39,601 bases of DNA from an uncultured Collinsella sp. (GCA_958370325.1 CATXJW010000016.1:1-39601); one strand, 5' to 3'. Shown: positions 1-8,423, numbered from the stretch's first letter. Notes: a model not told the origin generated them from the letters alone. Translations and numbers: made by a program.

Positions 1-56
1 ATTTAAGTCTGTCCCCAATGAGTGGTTTCAGTCATTTAAGTCTGTCCCCAATGACT
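1..56. repeat. Two direct copies of a short palindromic intergenic repeat
   Basis: Two head-to-tail copies of a ~27-29 bp unit, at 1-24 (cut by the window edge) and 30-56. Each has the core TAAGTCTGTCCCC flanked by complementary arms; in the second copy the arms are AGTCATT and AATGACT. Related units, with TAAGTACGTCCCC cores and CACTCATT/AATGAGTG arms, occur at 29899-29927, 30010-30038, 38732-38760 and 38765-38793, and a degenerate one at 8424-8450. Function unknown; a REP-like mobile palindrome is the simplest reading. Confidence 0.8.
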
Positions 57-67
57 AGGTGCCGCGC

Positions 68-98
68 TTGACTTCGACCCTACTTCAACGGGTACTAT
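68..98 (+). promoter_or_regulatory. Possible promoter of the DUF362 gene
   Basis: TTGACT (68-73) and TACTAT (93-98) are separated by 19 bases and lie about 40 bases upstream of the start at 141. The spacing is longer than the 17-base optimum, so this is only a plausible sigma-70-type promoter. Confidence 0.35.
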
Positions 99-140
99 CC
101 TCTATGTCTGTAACGCCATATAGACCGAGGGGATATATCT

Positions 141-1346
141 ATGACCGCAACTGCACCCGCAGCACCCGCTAAGGTGTACTTCACCAACCTGCGCACGCAT
201 GCTCGCGAGAGCCAGCTCGACAAACTCAAGCGCCTCATCCGTCGCGCCGGTATTGAGCAGATCGACTTTGAGAACAAGTTCGTCGCCATTAAGATTCACT
301 TTGGCGAGCTGGGCAATTTGAGCTTTTTGCGCCCCAACTACGCCCGCGCCGTCGCGGATGTCGTCAAGGAGCTGGGCGGCAAGCCCTTTCTCACCGACTG
401 CAACACGCTCTATGTCGGTAGCCGCAAAAACGCGCTCGAGCACATCGACACCGCCTACCAGAACGGCTTTACCCCGTATGCCACGGGTTGCCAGATCATC
501 ATCGCCGATGGCCTCAAGGGTACCGACGAGGCGCTCGTCCCGGTCGAGGGCGGCGAGTACGTGCGCGAGGCCAAGATCGGTCAGGCACTCATGGATGCCG
601 ATATCGTGATCAGCCTCACCCACTTTAAGGGCCATGAGCAGGCCGGTTTTGGCGGCGCCATGAAGAACCTGGGCATGGGCGGCGGCAGCCGTGCCGGCAA
701 GATGGAACAGCATGCCGCCGGCAAGCCGAATGTCGCGACCGAGCACTGCGTTGGCTGCCGTGCCTGCGAAAAGATCTGCGCGTATAACGCCATCTCGTTT
801 GACGACACCCGCGAGCGCGAGCTTGCCAACGGTAACACCCGCACGGTTCGCGTGGCTGCCATCGACCACGATCGCTGCGTGGGCTGCGGCCGCTGCATTG
901 CGGCATGCAACCAGGACTGCATCAAGCCCGGCTATGACGCCGCGGCCGATGTGCTCAACTGCAAGATCGCCGAGTACACCAAGGCCGTTGTCGACGGCCG
1001 CCCGAGCTTCCATATTTCGCTTGCCATGGATATCAGCCCCAACTGCGATTGCCATCCCGAAAACGACACGCCTATCGTCAACGATATCGGCATGTTCGCG
1101 AGCTTCGACCCGGTCGCCATCGACCAGGCCTGCGCCGATGCCGTCATGGCATCCGAGCCGCTGCCCAATACCGAGCTCACCGATAGCGTGGCCAAGATGG
1201 AGCACAATCACGAGCATCTGGAGGGCGAGCAGGCCAAGGATCCCTTCTGCATCACGCATCCCGACACCGACTGGCGCACCTGCATCGCGCACGCCGAGAA
1301 GATCGGCCTGGGCACGAGCAAGTACGAGCTCATCGAGGTCAAATAG
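141..1346 (+). CDS. DUF362 domain protein with two [4Fe-4S] ferredoxin motifs
   Basis: 401 residues. The first ~195 residues fit the DUF362 domain. They are followed by two classic ferredoxin motifs: Cys203, Cys206, Cys209, Cys213 (CVGCRACEKIC) and Cys246, Cys249, Cys252, Cys256 (CVGCGRCIAAC). Two clusters of the CxxCxxC...C type can therefore be expected. No signal peptide or membrane segment is seen, so it is probably cytosolic. DUF362/ferredoxin proteins are common in anaerobes and are presumed redox proteins; no substrate can be named. The start is supported by GAGGGG at 127-132, eight bases upstream. It appears monocistronic, ending at a strong hairpin at 1394-1432. Confidence 0.93.
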   Translation: MTATAPAAPAKVYFTNLRTHARESQLDKLKRLIRRAGIEQIDFENKFVAIKIHFGELGNLSFLRPNYARAVADVVKELGGKPFLTDCNTLYVGSRKNALEHIDTAYQNGFTPYATGCQIIIADGLKGTDEALVPVEGGEYVREAKIGQALMDADIVISLTHFKGHEQAGFGGAMKNLGMGGGSRAGKMEQHAAGKPNVATEHCVGCRACEKICAYNAISFDDTRERELANGNTRTVRVAAIDHDRCVGCGRCIAACNQDCIKPGYDAAADVLNCKIAEYTKAVVDGRPSFHISLAMDISPNCDCHPENDTPIVNDIGMFASFDPVAIDQACADAVMASEPLPNTELTDSVAKMEHNHEHLEGEQAKDPFCITHPDTDWRTCIAHAEKIGLGTSKYELIEVK

Positions 1347-1393
1347 CGCCTAGCTATTGGACAAAACAAGCGCCTTTGTGGCGTAAGTCGAGC

Positions 1394-1432
1394 AAAAGCC
1401 GCCCGCGAGCACAACGCTCGCGGGCGGCTTTT
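1394..1432. terminator. Bidirectional rho-independent terminator
   Basis: A 17-bp perfect stem, 1394-1410 pairing with 1416-1432, with a five-base loop. It begins with AAAAGCC and ends in GGCTTTT, so it offers a U-tract in both directions. It sits between the convergent DUF362 gene (+) and alpha/beta hydrolase gene (-) and probably terminates both. Confidence 0.9.
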
Positions 1433-1478
1433 CGGAAGTGCTAGGGAGTCAGATAGACCAGTAAACCGTACTATTTGC

Positions 1479-2444
1479 CTAAAAATACTCGTCGAGGAAG
1501 TCGTCGACCGTATTCCAGTAGAGCTCGGGGTCAACTTGCGCACTCTTGGCGTGGGTGGCGCCATGGATGGTGAGCTTTTGCTTGACCTTGCTGGCGCACG
1601 CGTCGTAGTTTTGGTCGAGCATGTCGTACGGCACAAAGGTGTCCTGGTCGCCGTGGATAAACAGCATGGGAACCGTCGCGTGTTTGAGTTGCTCCACACT
1701 GCTCGCCTTATGAAAGTCGTAGCCCGCGCGCACGTTGCACACCAAGTTTGCTACATCGAGCAAGGGAAAGCTGGGCAGCCCGAACACGTCCTTGAGCTGC
1801 AGAGAAAACTCGTCCCAAACACTCGTATAACCACAGTCCTCGATAATGCATTTCACGTTTGCGGGCAGAGATTCCCCCGCGACGTCCATGGCGGTTGCCG
1901 CACCCATCGACTCGCCAAAGACCAGGATGCGCGCCTCGGGGTCAGCCTGAACGATCCGCCCAATCCATGCAACGACATCGAGCCGCTCGGGCCAGCCCAT
2001 GCCGATATAGTCGCCGCCGGAGCGCTCGTGGGCGCGGGCGGCGGGTGCGAGTACGTTCATGCCGCGGTCGTGGAATCGTTTGACGTATCGGGCCATGCCG
2101 ATGGGCTCATCGGTGTATCCGTGTAGGCAGATAGCGTAATTGTGCGTGCTCTCTGGGGCGGCAAAATACCAAGCGGCAAGTTCGGTTCCGTCATCTGCGG
2201 TGAGGCTGCTGCTCTCGCGGTTCTCTTTAAACCATGCCCGCGCCTCGGTTCCCTCGGCATCCGGCTGCTCACTTTCTTTGTCGTCCTTGCCGTCCTGCAT
2301 CATCTTCATGGTGTATGGCGCGCGGGGATTCAGCGCGAAGTCAAACAGAAAGTTGCCGGCAAATCCGAGCAGCGCAATGACAACCACCAGTGCAACGATG
2401 CCGGCTATCTTGAGCTTTCGATGGTAATGTGCGTTTTGAGCCAT
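1479..2444 (-). CDS. Membrane-anchored alpha/beta hydrolase
   Basis: 321 residues. A hydrophobic segment at residues ~12-34 after a basic N-terminus suggests a signal anchor with the catalytic domain outside. The nucleophile elbow is GESMGA with Ser179. A likely catalytic Asp lies in HGDQDTFVP, and His298 lies in GATHAKS near the C-terminus. CLHGYTDEP around residue 107 supplies the HG oxyanion-hole strand. The layout fits the family of small bacterial serine hydrolases often annotated as YqkD-like or BAAT-type; the substrate cannot be told. The start has an AGGAGA site at the right distance on the minus strand. It converges with the DUF362 gene. Confidence 0.9.
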   Translation of the reverse strand: MAQNAHYHRKLKIAGIVALVVVIALLGFAGNFLFDFALNPRAPYTMKMMQDGKDDKESEQPDAEGTEARAWFKENRESSSLTADDGTELAAWYFAAPESTHNYAICLHGYTDEPIGMARYVKRFHDRGMNVLAPAARAHERSGGDYIGMGWPERLDVVAWIGRIVQADPEARILVFGESMGAATAMDVAGESLPANVKCIIEDCGYTSVWDEFSLQLKDVFGLPSFPLLDVANLVCNVRAGYDFHKASSVEQLKHATVPMLFIHGDQDTFVPYDMLDQNYDACASKVKQKLTIHGATHAKSAQVDPELYWNTVDDFLDEYF

Positions 2445-2565
2445 GCGGTATTCTCCTATAACATGTTAATACATCAACATTTAAAACAAGCGCATTATGG
2501 ATGTTCGCCGTTGATGCGTCAACAAGCAAAGAATGGGTAAACAAAGGGTCACGTATGGTGCAAAT

Positions 2566-2595
2566 TTCGCACGTACCCAGACGCTTTGATATAGT
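2566..2595 (+). promoter_or_regulatory. Possible promoter of the hemolysin III-type gene
   Basis: TATAGT at 2590-2595 is a good -10 match. The -35 candidate TTCGCA (2566-2571) is weak, with 18 bases between. It lies about 35 bases upstream of the start at 2631. Confidence 0.35.
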
Positions 2596-2630
2596 GTTGA
2601 GAACTCTTTACATTGGAGGATGTAACCGGC

Positions 2631-3314
2631 ATGTCCGATTCGAGCGACAGTTCTAAGCCGCGACCCAAGACTGCGGCCGTTCCACACTACACGGTGGGCG
2701 AGGAGATCATGAACTCCGTCACCCATGGTGTCGGCTGCCTGCTGGGTATCGCGGGCCTGGTGCTCCTGATCGTATTCGCTGCCCTGCGCGGCGGAGGCCC
2801 GGCCCACATGGCCGCGGCAATTGTCTATGGCGTCAGTATCATCCTCGAATACTTGGCCTCCACGCTCTATCACGCGATTCAGCCCGCTCGCGCCAAGCGC
2901 GTGTTTCGCATCATCGACCACAGCTGCATTTACCTGCTCATAGCCGGCAGCTATACCCCGTTTTGCCTCATCACGCTCGCAAACGACGGCGGCCCTGCGC
3001 TGTTCTTTGCCGTGTGGGCCATCGCCATCATCGGCATCGCACTCGAGTGCTTTTTGCGCGAGCGTCAGCCGCACTGGGTAAGCGGCCTGGTCTACCTGCT
3101 GATGGGCTGGCTCGTCGTCTTTAAGCTGCCCGAGCTCGTGTCGCTGCTCAACCCCGTGGCGCTTGCCCTGCTCGCTGTCGGCGGCGTGTGCTATACCGTG
3201 GGCGTGCCGTTCTATATCGCCAAAAACGTGCGCTATCTGCACAGTGTTTTCCACTTGTGGGTGCTCGCCGGCAGCATCTTCCAGTTCATGGCGGTGATCC
3301 TCTTCGTAATCTAG
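2631..3314 (+). CDS. trhA: Hemolysin III / TrhA family membrane protein
   Basis: 227 residues with seven predicted membrane segments. The family signature is present: EIMNSVTHG near the N-terminus, LYHAIQ after the second helix, the IIDHSCIYLLIAGSYTP block, and FHLWVLAGSIFQF in the last part. The conserved histidines of the PAQR/hemolysin III superfamily (THG, YH, DH, FH) are therefore in place. Members are now linked to membrane-fluidity homeostasis rather than true haemolysis. ATG 2631 is chosen over an upstream in-frame TTG at 2613 because GGAGGA (2615-2620) lies ten bases before it. The next gene starts ~110 bases downstream. Confidence 0.93.
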   Translation: MSDSSDSSKPRPKTAAVPHYTVGEEIMNSVTHGVGCLLGIAGLVLLIVFAALRGGGPAHMAAAIVYGVSIILEYLASTLYHAIQPARAKRVFRIIDHSCIYLLIAGSYTPFCLITLANDGGPALFFAVWAIAIIGIALECFLRERQPHWVSGLVYLLMGWLVVFKLPELVSLLNPVALALLAVGGVCYTVGVPFYIAKNVRYLHSVFHLWVLAGSIFQFMAVILFVI

Positions 3315-3422
3315 CGACCGCGCCCACGGCCCCGCTCGCACGGGCGACCGGCGCAATTGCCCTATCCGTCACCTACGCTTACTACCCAACGTCCCGAATC
3401 TTGGAGGTTCGAGAAACTCCCG

Positions 3423-4796
3423 ATGGACATAACCATCTCCCTTATTACCACGCTCGTTCTGACGCTTATCAACGGCTACTTCTCCATGTCCGAGATGGCT
3501 CTCACCACGGCTAAGCGCGCCGTGCTGGAGCACGATGCCGAGGAGGGCGATAAGCGCGCCGAGCGCGCCGTCCAGCTCGCCGCCGACTCCGATCAGCTGT
3601 TGGCTACCATCCAGGTCGCTATCACGCTCGTGGGATTTGCCTCGTCCGCCGTCGCCTCGACGAGCCTGTCCGACCCGCTTGCCACATGGCTCATGAGCTT
3701 TGGCATCGCGCCGCTTTCCGCCATCGCGCGCGGCCTGGCGCCGGTCATCATCACCGTCGCCGTCGCCTTTGTGTCCATCGTGATCGGCGAGCTCGTGCCC
3801 AAGCGCATTGGTCTGGCCAATGCCGAGGGCGTATCCAAACAGGTCGTGGGACCGCTCTCCGTGTTCCAAAAGATTGCCCGCCCGCTCGTGTGGCTGACCG
3901 GTGCCTGCTCCGACGGCCTGGCCCGCATCCTGCGCATCAAGAGCGCCGATGACCGCCAGAACGTCTCGGAGGAAGAAATCAAGTACATGGTCTCGGAGCA
4001 GGACGACCTGCTCGACGAGGAAAAGCGCATGATCCACGAGATCTTCGACCTGGGCGACACCGTTGCCCGCGAGGTCATGGTGCCGCGCGTGGACACCACC
4101 ATGTGCGAGGACGACGAGACGGTCGCCAGCGTGCTATCCACCATGCGCCAGACCGGCTTTAGCCGCATCCCTGTCTATCACGAGGACCCCGACAACGTCG
4201 CGGGCATTGCGCACATCAAGGACCTGATCCAGCCCGCGCTCGACGGCAAGGGCGACCAGCCCATCGCCGGCTTTTTGCGCGACGCCACCTTTGTGCCCGA
4301 CACCAAGGACATCCTGCCGCTACTGTCCGAGATGCAGACCTCGCACGACCAGATCGTGGTGGTCGTGGACGAGTACGGCGGCACGGCCGGCATCATCACC
4401 ATCGAGGACATCGTCGAGGAGATCGTCGGCGAGATCGAGGACGAGTTCGACCCCGACAACAAGTACCTCACGCGCCTTTCGCGCCGTGAGTGGCTCGTCG
4501 ATGGGCGTTTTTCGTGCGATGACGCGATTGAGCTTGGTTGGCCGCTCGAGGAAAGCGATGATTATGAGACTATCGCCGGCTGGATTTTGGAGCTTTGTGA
4601 CTCGGTGCCCGACATCGGAGAGGTGTTTGAGGTCGCGGGGTACAAGTTCAAGGTACAGTCGATGCGTGGCCAGCGCATCTCGCTCATTCGCGTGATCGCT
4701 CCGGCCGAAACCGATAAGAAGGATTCCGAGTCCTCGGCAGAGAAGCCGGCGGCGTCGGGTGCGGGCACTGCGGATCCGCACGATGGCGACGAGTAG
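3423..4796 (+). CDS. CNNM/CorC (HlyC) family membrane protein with CBS pair
   Basis: 457 residues. Order: a CNNM/DUF21 transmembrane domain (residues ~1-185, beginning ISLITTLVLTLINGYFSMSE), a tandem CBS pair (~200-335, opening VMVPRVDTTM), and a CorC_HlyC C-terminal domain (~345-425). A charged Ser/Ala-rich tail follows. The family contains Mg2+ and Co2+ export or homeostasis proteins. ATG 3423 is preferred over an in-frame TTG at 3357 because the protein then begins directly with the first membrane helix; GGAGGT at 3403-3408 is a slightly distant (14-base) ribosome site. Close spacing to the next gene (24 bases) suggests cotranscription. Confidence 0.92.
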   Translation: MDITISLITTLVLTLINGYFSMSEMALTTAKRAVLEHDAEEGDKRAERAVQLAADSDQLLATIQVAITLVGFASSAVASTSLSDPLATWLMSFGIAPLSAIARGLAPVIITVAVAFVSIVIGELVPKRIGLANAEGVSKQVVGPLSVFQKIARPLVWLTGACSDGLARILRIKSADDRQNVSEEEIKYMVSEQDDLLDEEKRMIHEIFDLGDTVAREVMVPRVDTTMCEDDETVASVLSTMRQTGFSRIPVYHEDPDNVAGIAHIKDLIQPALDGKGDQPIAGFLRDATFVPDTKDILPLLSEMQTSHDQIVVVVDEYGGTAGIITIEDIVEEIVGEIEDEFDPDNKYLTRLSRREWLVDGRFSCDDAIELGWPLEESDDYETIAGWILELCDSVPDIGEVFEVAGYKFKVQSMRGQRISLIRVIAPAETDKKDSESSAEKPAASGAGTADPHDGDE

Positions 4797-4820
4797 GGCA
4801 AGGACGAGTAGGGGAGAGTT

Positions 4821-5654
4821 ATGGCAGGCCTGTTCAACATCCTTAAGGTCACCGTCAGCGAGGACAAGATTTGCGCGCACGTGCTGGTGAACCCCGGCAT
4901 GCCGCTTATGACCTCGGAGGATATCGAGGCCACGGCGCGCGTGTACTACCTGGTGCCGGCGATTGCCAAGCATCTGTGCCTGGGCGATTCGGGTCGCGAG
5001 TTCCAGGACTGCATGGGCCAGACCGAGCTTTGCCACCTGCTGGAGCACGTGACGGTCGAGCTCATGAACGAGACCGGTCTCGCTGGCAGCATTTCGTGTG
5101 GCCGCACCCGCGTGAGCGAGCACGACGAGCGCGTCTTTGAGGTTGAGCTTTCGTGTCCCGATGATGCGTTGGCCATTGGCGCGCTGTCGTCGGCGACTTT
5201 TATGATGGACTGGGCGTACCTGCACGCCGATCAGCCGGCCCCCGACGTGGAAGGCACGGTCGCGGGCCTGCGCAACCTGGTGCTGGGCATGCGCGCCGAG
5301 GCCGAGGGCAAGGACCCGCACGAGGCCGTTGCCGCTGCGAACGGCGAGGACGTGGCCGAGGATGCGTCCGAGGACGACGCTCCTGCCGACGCCGGCGCTG
5401 AGCCCGTTGCCGAGGCGCCTGCTGAGCCCGAGTCTACGGAGCCCCAAGGCGTCCCGAGCCTTGACGATGAGCCGCAGATGCCAATCGATACCGAGGGCGC
5501 GGTCGTCGAGAACCACGGGGCCCCCGCGGCCGTCTTTGGCGGTGCGGCAACGGCTCCGTCCGGCTCGGTGCACGAGGGCAGCCTGCCGCTCGTCGATGGC
5601 GCCGGCGAAGACCCGGCCGCCACGGTGGCCATGCCGGTTACGCCTCAGGAGTAG
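4821..5654 (+). CDS. Uncharacterised protein with conserved N-terminal domain and acidic Ala/Pro/Glu-rich tail
   Basis: 277 residues, no signal peptide or membrane helix. Residues 1-~155 form a folded domain; the rest is low-complexity, rich in Ala, Glu, Asp and Pro, probably disordered. The stretch TELCHLLEHVTVELMNETG, followed by a Gly-rich turn, faintly recalls the VIEHVALELQ...G motif of the cyanophycin synthetase N-terminal domain. There is no ATP-grasp or Mur-ligase domain, so no enzyme activity is claimed. The start at 4821 has GGGGAG just upstream. It follows the CorC-type gene by 24 bases and is probably cotranscribed with it. Confidence 0.8.
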   Translation: MAGLFNILKVTVSEDKICAHVLVNPGMPLMTSEDIEATARVYYLVPAIAKHLCLGDSGREFQDCMGQTELCHLLEHVTVELMNETGLAGSISCGRTRVSEHDERVFEVELSCPDDALAIGALSSATFMMDWAYLHADQPAPDVEGTVAGLRNLVLGMRAEAEGKDPHEAVAAANGEDVAEDASEDDAPADAGAEPVAEAPAEPESTEPQGVPSLDDEPQMPIDTEGAVVENHGAPAAVFGGAATAPSGSVHEGSLPLVDGAGEDPAATVAMPVTPQE

Positions 5655-5733
5655 GCTCACTCGCTTATCACCATCATGTACCTGCGCCTTTACCGTACGC
5701 AGATGAGCGTGACGGCAAGTGTTGCGCTGCGGG

Positions 5734-5739
5734 TATAAT
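5734..5739 (+). promoter_or_regulatory. Likely -10 element of the YtxH/PRC-barrel operon
   Basis: A perfect TATAAT lies 51 bases upstream of the start at 5791. A weak -35 candidate, GTGACG, lies 19 bases upstream (5709-5714). The gap 5655-5733 shows nothing else. Confidence 0.5.
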
Positions 5740-5790
5740 GGACAGCATTCAAACGGTGGGCATCGAGGTGCCCGCAGGAGAGGAATGATC

Positions 5791-6180
5791 ATGGGAAAGA
5801 CTTTCAGCTTTGTCTCCGGTGCGCTCTTTGGTGCTGCCGCCGGCGCTATCATCGGCGTTGCTCTGGCCCCGCGCTCGGGTGCCGAGACCCGCGCCATGGC
5901 CGCCGATATCGCCAACGATGCCTGGGACAACATGCGTGACACCTACGAGCACAGTGCCGAGGAGGCTCGTGCCGCGGTCAACGACTTTGGTCCGATGGTC
6001 GACGCCAAGACCGATGACCTGCGCGCCAAGGTCGACCTGGCCCGCGAGCGCATGGATCAGCTTCGCGAGCAGCTCAACGATGCCATCTCGGGCGGCAACG
6101 TGACGCCCGCTGCCGACGTCGTGGTCGAGAACGTCACCGAGGCCGGCACCGAGGCCACGGAGCCCTCGACCGAGGCATAA
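5791..6180 (+). CDS. YtxH domain protein
   Basis: 129 residues. A Gly/Ala-rich membrane segment near the N-terminus (residues ~4-22, ending in LAPRSG) is followed by a long charged helix with heptad-like spacing (ARAAVNDF, LARERMDQLREQL). This is the standard layout of YtxH proteins, which are anchored envelope or stress proteins of unknown mechanism. ATG 5791 is chosen over ATG 5785 because AGGAGAGG (5776-5783) is seven bases from the former and one from the latter. The stop TAA shares its last A with the next start codon, so the two genes are translationally coupled. Confidence 0.88.
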   Translation: MGKTFSFVSGALFGAAAGAIIGVALAPRSGAETRAMAADIANDAWDNMRDTYEHSAEEARAAVNDFGPMVDAKTDDLRAKVDLARERMDQLREQLNDAISGGNVTPAADVVVENVTEAGTEATEPSTEA

Positions 6181-6935
6181 TGCGCGCAGGGGATTTTGTC
6201 GGCGTCAAGGTTTACCGCAAACCTGCCGAAGACAAGCGCACCAAAAAGGACGGCACGCCGCGCAGCCCTAAAAAGCTCGGAAAGATTCACTTTCCGGTCT
6301 TTACCCCGGGCGGTACGCGCGTGGTCGGCTTTATGGTCCGCCAGTCCGATATCGCGGGCATGATCGAGCGTCCCGATCGATTCGTAGCGCTCGACGCCAT
6401 TGGTGTCTACGAGGGCGCCATTGCGGTCGATGACGTCAAGGACACGTACGATGCCGCTGCCGCCAAGCGCCTCGACATCAACCTGGACGATTGCATCATC
6501 TGGGTCGGTATGGACGTACGCACGGAATCGGGCGACGTCGTGGGCTATTGCTCGGACGTTGAGTTCAAGCCACGCTCGGGCATCGTGCAGGCATTCTATG
6601 TGACCGCCGGTGCTGCTTCGAGTGTTTTGGTTGGTGACACGCAGGTGCCGCCGACGATGCTGCGCGGCTACGAGAACGGCGCGATGATTGTCTCGGACGA
6701 GGTCAAGGCGCTCGGGTATTCGGGCGGCGCGGCCGCCAAGGCTGCCGAGGCCAGTGTCGTGGTGGGCGATAAGGTCAAGAAGGGCGCCAAGGTGCTCGAT
6801 GACAAGGGATCGGTCGCCGTGGACAAGGGCAGCCGCGCACTGGGCAAGCAGCTCGGCAAGACGCGCGGTATGTTCAAGGCCTTTAAGGACGAATACCAAA
6901 AGGCGAGCGGAGGCTCGTCAAAAGCTACAAAATAG
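6180..6935 (+). CDS. PRC-barrel domain protein
   Basis: 251 residues, no membrane segment. Two beta-barrel-like modules can be recognised. One is at residues ~1-90 (FVGVKVYRK...GKIHFPVF...VVGFMV). The second is at ~95-170 and begins with LDINLDDCIIWVGMDVRTESGDVVG, a typical PRC-barrel strand pattern. A Lys/Gly-rich helical tail follows. PRC-barrels are small adaptor folds found in RNA-processing and photosynthetic proteins; the role here is unknown. The start overlaps the YtxH stop by one base, so both proteins are probably made together. A hairpin at 6957-6986 follows the stop. Confidence 0.85.
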   Translation: MRAGDFVGVKVYRKPAEDKRTKKDGTPRSPKKLGKIHFPVFTPGGTRVVGFMVRQSDIAGMIERPDRFVALDAIGVYEGAIAVDDVKDTYDAAAAKRLDINLDDCIIWVGMDVRTESGDVVGYCSDVEFKPRSGIVQAFYVTAGAASSVLVGDTQVPPTMLRGYENGAMIVSDEVKALGYSGGAAAKAAEASVVVGDKVKKGAKVLDDKGSVAVDKGSRALGKQLGKTRGMFKAFKDEYQKASGGSSKATK

Positions 6936-6956
6936 CGACGTACCAAATGATGGGAG

Positions 6957-6993
6957 GCAAGCCGGAGACCTGTTGCTCCGGCTTGCTGTGTTT
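6957..6993 (+). terminator. Terminator-like hairpin
   Basis: An 11-bp perfect stem (6957-6967 with 6976-6986), an eight-base loop and the T-containing tail TGTGTTTAT. It lies between the PRC-barrel gene and the next start at 7008 and may only partly terminate. Confidence 0.6.
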
Positions 6994-7007
6994 ATGGGGG
7001 AGGGCAC

Positions 7008-8414
7008 ATGCGCCAAAACGGATCCAACTTAAACGGGCGTTCGGGCGCGCGTCCGACGGCGCGCCGCGATCTGGGGCAGCTGCCCAGCGGTCAGCGCAAG
7101 CGTCACCGTAAGCCCGGCGCGATGTATCTCAACCATAGCCGCGGCTTTAGCGACCGCAGCGCTCGCATCGGCAACAGCCGTACGCCCCGTCGTTCGTCTC
7201 GCCTGCCCTATGCGCTCATCGCCGTGGGTTGCGCGCTCGTGCTGTTTATCGCTGCCGTCGTGGGCTACGTCAACCGCAGTGTGGATGTGGAGCTCAACGG
7301 CCAGAAGACCGCGGTGCGTGTGGGCTCTACGCTGCAGAATCTCATCGACGACCAGGAGTTGACTGACACCTACGACGCAGGCGACCTGCTGGCCGTCGAT
7401 GACAGCGTGCTCAAGCGCCATGGGGGCGAAAAGCTGTCGGTGAAGGTCGACGGCAAGCGCGTGAAGCAGGGCAAATGGGATAGCCGCGAACTTGAGGGCG
7501 GCGAGAAGGTGACGGTCAAGGATGGCCGTAACACCTACGAGAAGCACGAGGTTCAGGCTACGGTTATCGAGCCCAAGCTCAAGGTCGAGGGCACGGGCGC
7601 TATCGAGTATGTGCAGACGTGGGGTGTCCAGGGCCGCTCCGAGGTGTGGGTCGGCGAGCAATCGGGTAAGACGCAGGACCGCGGCGAGGTTGTGCCCGCC
7701 ACCGATTGCGTCGTTGCGTGCGCGAGCGTGGCGCCCAAGGGCAACGAAAAGTACGTGGCGCTGACGTTTGACGAGGGTCCGAGCGGTGCGACCAAGCAGA
7801 TTTTGCAGGTACTCAAGGAAAAGGGCGTCACCGCGACGTTCTTCCTGTCGGGCGATGCGGCCGAGGCCTCGCCTGCCACGGCCAAGGCGATTGTCGATGC
7901 CGGGTGCGAAATCGGATCCAACAGCTACAGCGACGATTCGCTCAAGGGTCAGGACCGTGAGGCGGTACGCGAGCAGATCACGAAAGGCACCGATGCGATT
8001 AAGTCGGCGACCGGCGTGAAGACGATGCTGCTGCGTGCTCCCTACGCTGCCTTTGACGAGCAAAACTGGATTGATGCGATGGACCTGGTCTCCGCCGTGG
8101 TCTCGTGGAATATTGACTCGGGCGACTGGCTGCTCAACGGTGCCGACGAGCAGGTCTCGACGGTGCTCGATTCGGTGACGCCGGGCAATATCGTGCTGCT
8201 CACCGATAGAGACGAATGCGCCGAGCAGACGCTCGAGGCGCTGCCGCAGATCATCGACGGCCTTGTCGCCGACGGCTACAAGATCGTGACGCTCAGCGAC
8301 CTGGTTAAGACGGACACGTCGCTGAGCAAAAAGCTCACCTCGCTGACGAAGGTCACCATGCCCAAGGACGCCGTGTTCCCCCAACTTGCCGAGGACGATG
8401 ACACCACAGAGTAG
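7008..8414 (+). CDS. Membrane-anchored NodB-fold (polysaccharide deacetylase-like) protein, active site degenerate
   Basis: 468 residues. A basic cytoplasmic tail (1-66) is followed by one membrane helix (~67-88). Next comes a DUF348/G5-like extracellular module (~89-240) and a NodB (CE4) domain (~250-440). The CE4 motifs are altered: motif 1 is TFDEGP (~253-258) instead of TFDDGP. The His-x3-His metal site is replaced by NSYSDDSL (305-312). Motif 3 is RAPYA (from 343), motif 4 DSGDW (370-374) is kept, and motif 5 has Thr399-Asp400 instead of His-Asp. Both zinc-binding histidines are gone, so classical deacetylase activity is unlikely. Start: GGGGGAGGG (6996-7004) precedes ATG 7008. Confidence 0.88.
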   Translation: MRQNGSNLNGRSGARPTARRDLGQLPSGQRKRHRKPGAMYLNHSRGFSDRSARIGNSRTPRRSSRLPYALIAVGCALVLFIAAVVGYVNRSVDVELNGQKTAVRVGSTLQNLIDDQELTDTYDAGDLLAVDDSVLKRHGGEKLSVKVDGKRVKQGKWDSRELEGGEKVTVKDGRNTYEKHEVQATVIEPKLKVEGTGAIEYVQTWGVQGRSEVWVGEQSGKTQDRGEVVPATDCVVACASVAPKGNEKYVALTFDEGPSGATKQILQVLKEKGVTATFFLSGDAAEASPATAKAIVDAGCEIGSNSYSDDSLKGQDREAVREQITKGTDAIKSATGVKTMLLRAPYAAFDEQNWIDAMDLVSAVVSWNIDSGDWLLNGADEQVSTVLDSVTPGNIVLLTDRDECAEQTLEALPQIIDGLVADGYKIVTLSDLVKTDTSLSKKLTSLTKVTMPKDAVFPQLAEDDDTTE

Positions 8415-8423
8415 TCATTGGGT

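Noticed and set aside
102..1292. Long open frame antisense to the DUF362 gene
   Set aside because: It mirrors a gene with clear ferredoxin motifs; the encoded protein is Ala/Gly/His/Asp-rich without domain features, as GC-rich antisense frames commonly are.
4320..5942. 540-codon open frame on the minus strand
   Set aside because: It crosses three plus-strand genes with recognisable products or ribosome sites and has Arg/Leu/His-rich composition of an antisense shadow.
7029..8384. 451-codon antisense open frame
   Set aside because: Fully opposite the NodB-fold gene; no motifs and no ribosome site.
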